From Amycolatopsis pretoriensis (GTDB taxonomy: Bacteria; Actinomycetota; Actinomycetes; Mycobacteriales; Pseudonocardiaceae): DNA of 64,000 nt. The notes beneath the pieces are model-generated. The model ran no database searches and had not been told where the DNA came from. It saw nothing but the letters and a program-made list of their open reading frames with translations. Each line of letters begins with the position of its first letter. Position 1 is the stretch's first letter. This document shows positions 62,338-64,000 of this stretch, one piece after another. The translations under genes and the position numbers were made by a program. The stretch is from positions 1 through 64,000 of the forward strand of contig NZ_FNUJ01000003.1 in NCBI RefSeq assembly GCF_900107925.1, in the 5' to 3' direction.

Positions 62338-64000
<1,663 letters not shown>

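Overview
The window is high-GC actinobacterial chromosome. Gene content points to the Pseudonocardiaceae, most likely Amycolatopsis or a close relative. The evidence is an SsgA-family sporulation/division protein, a secreted Tat-type cholesterol oxidase, an arabinan-assembly cluster with an AftD-type arabinofuranosyltransferase, DUF3068 and DUF2613 proteins, F420-type and mycobacteria-like families, and very frequent GTG/TTG starts. No rRNA, tRNA, CRISPR array, IS element or prophage was recognised.

Left part (1-24 kb). A sigK-rskA locus runs leftward into a decayed molybdopterin oxidoreductase and a fasciclin-type lipoprotein that has its own sigma-K-like promoter. A 1.07-kb gene-free spacer with diverged 77-bp repeats separates it from an SsgA-family gene. 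Then come an AMP-forming ligase, ilvD, a dehydrogenase/carboxymuconolactone-decarboxylase-like pair, and cholesterol oxidase with a KstR-type operator. Two ShbA/SigD-like sigma factors follow; one has an RBS that can form mutually exclusive hairpins. Next are a STAND ATPase with an expanded minisatellite, an ECF41 (SigJ-type) sigma factor with its typical CMD-family target, an ABC transporter and a GGDEF-EAL protein.

Middle part (24-38 kb). This is a mixed region of regulators (LuxR, MerR, PucR, XRE), an MFS exporter, secreted polysaccharide hydrolases (a GH18 chitinase with a DasR-like site and a GH87-like beta-helix protein) and small orphan proteins. It also holds decayed genes: TPR fragments and a PLP-decarboxylase remnant.

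Envelope cluster (38-54 kb). DUF3068, methyltransferase, glycosyltransferase, condensation-fold, DUF2613, membrane, flippase, AftD, second methyltransferase, GT-C-like and VWA proteins lie in alternating orientations. A near-palindrome of type TTACC-N4-GGTAA recurs in their promoter regions, suggesting one regulator acts over the cluster. Much of the gene set resembles M. tuberculosis Rv0224c-Rv0227c and Rv0236c/Rv0236A (from memory), here assembled in one place.

Right part (54-64 kb). A GH25/DUF1906-like protein, a MocR regulator divergent from an AhpD-MFS operon, and a second MFS exporter divergent from MarR over 15-bp iterons are followed by an HtrA-type protease, a frameshifted lipoprotein and a truncated FAD/GcvT oxidoreductase. 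A composite repeat (a perfect 26-bp inverted repeat plus a 35-bp box) occurs once after the flippase/AftD pair and again between the convergent MFS genes.
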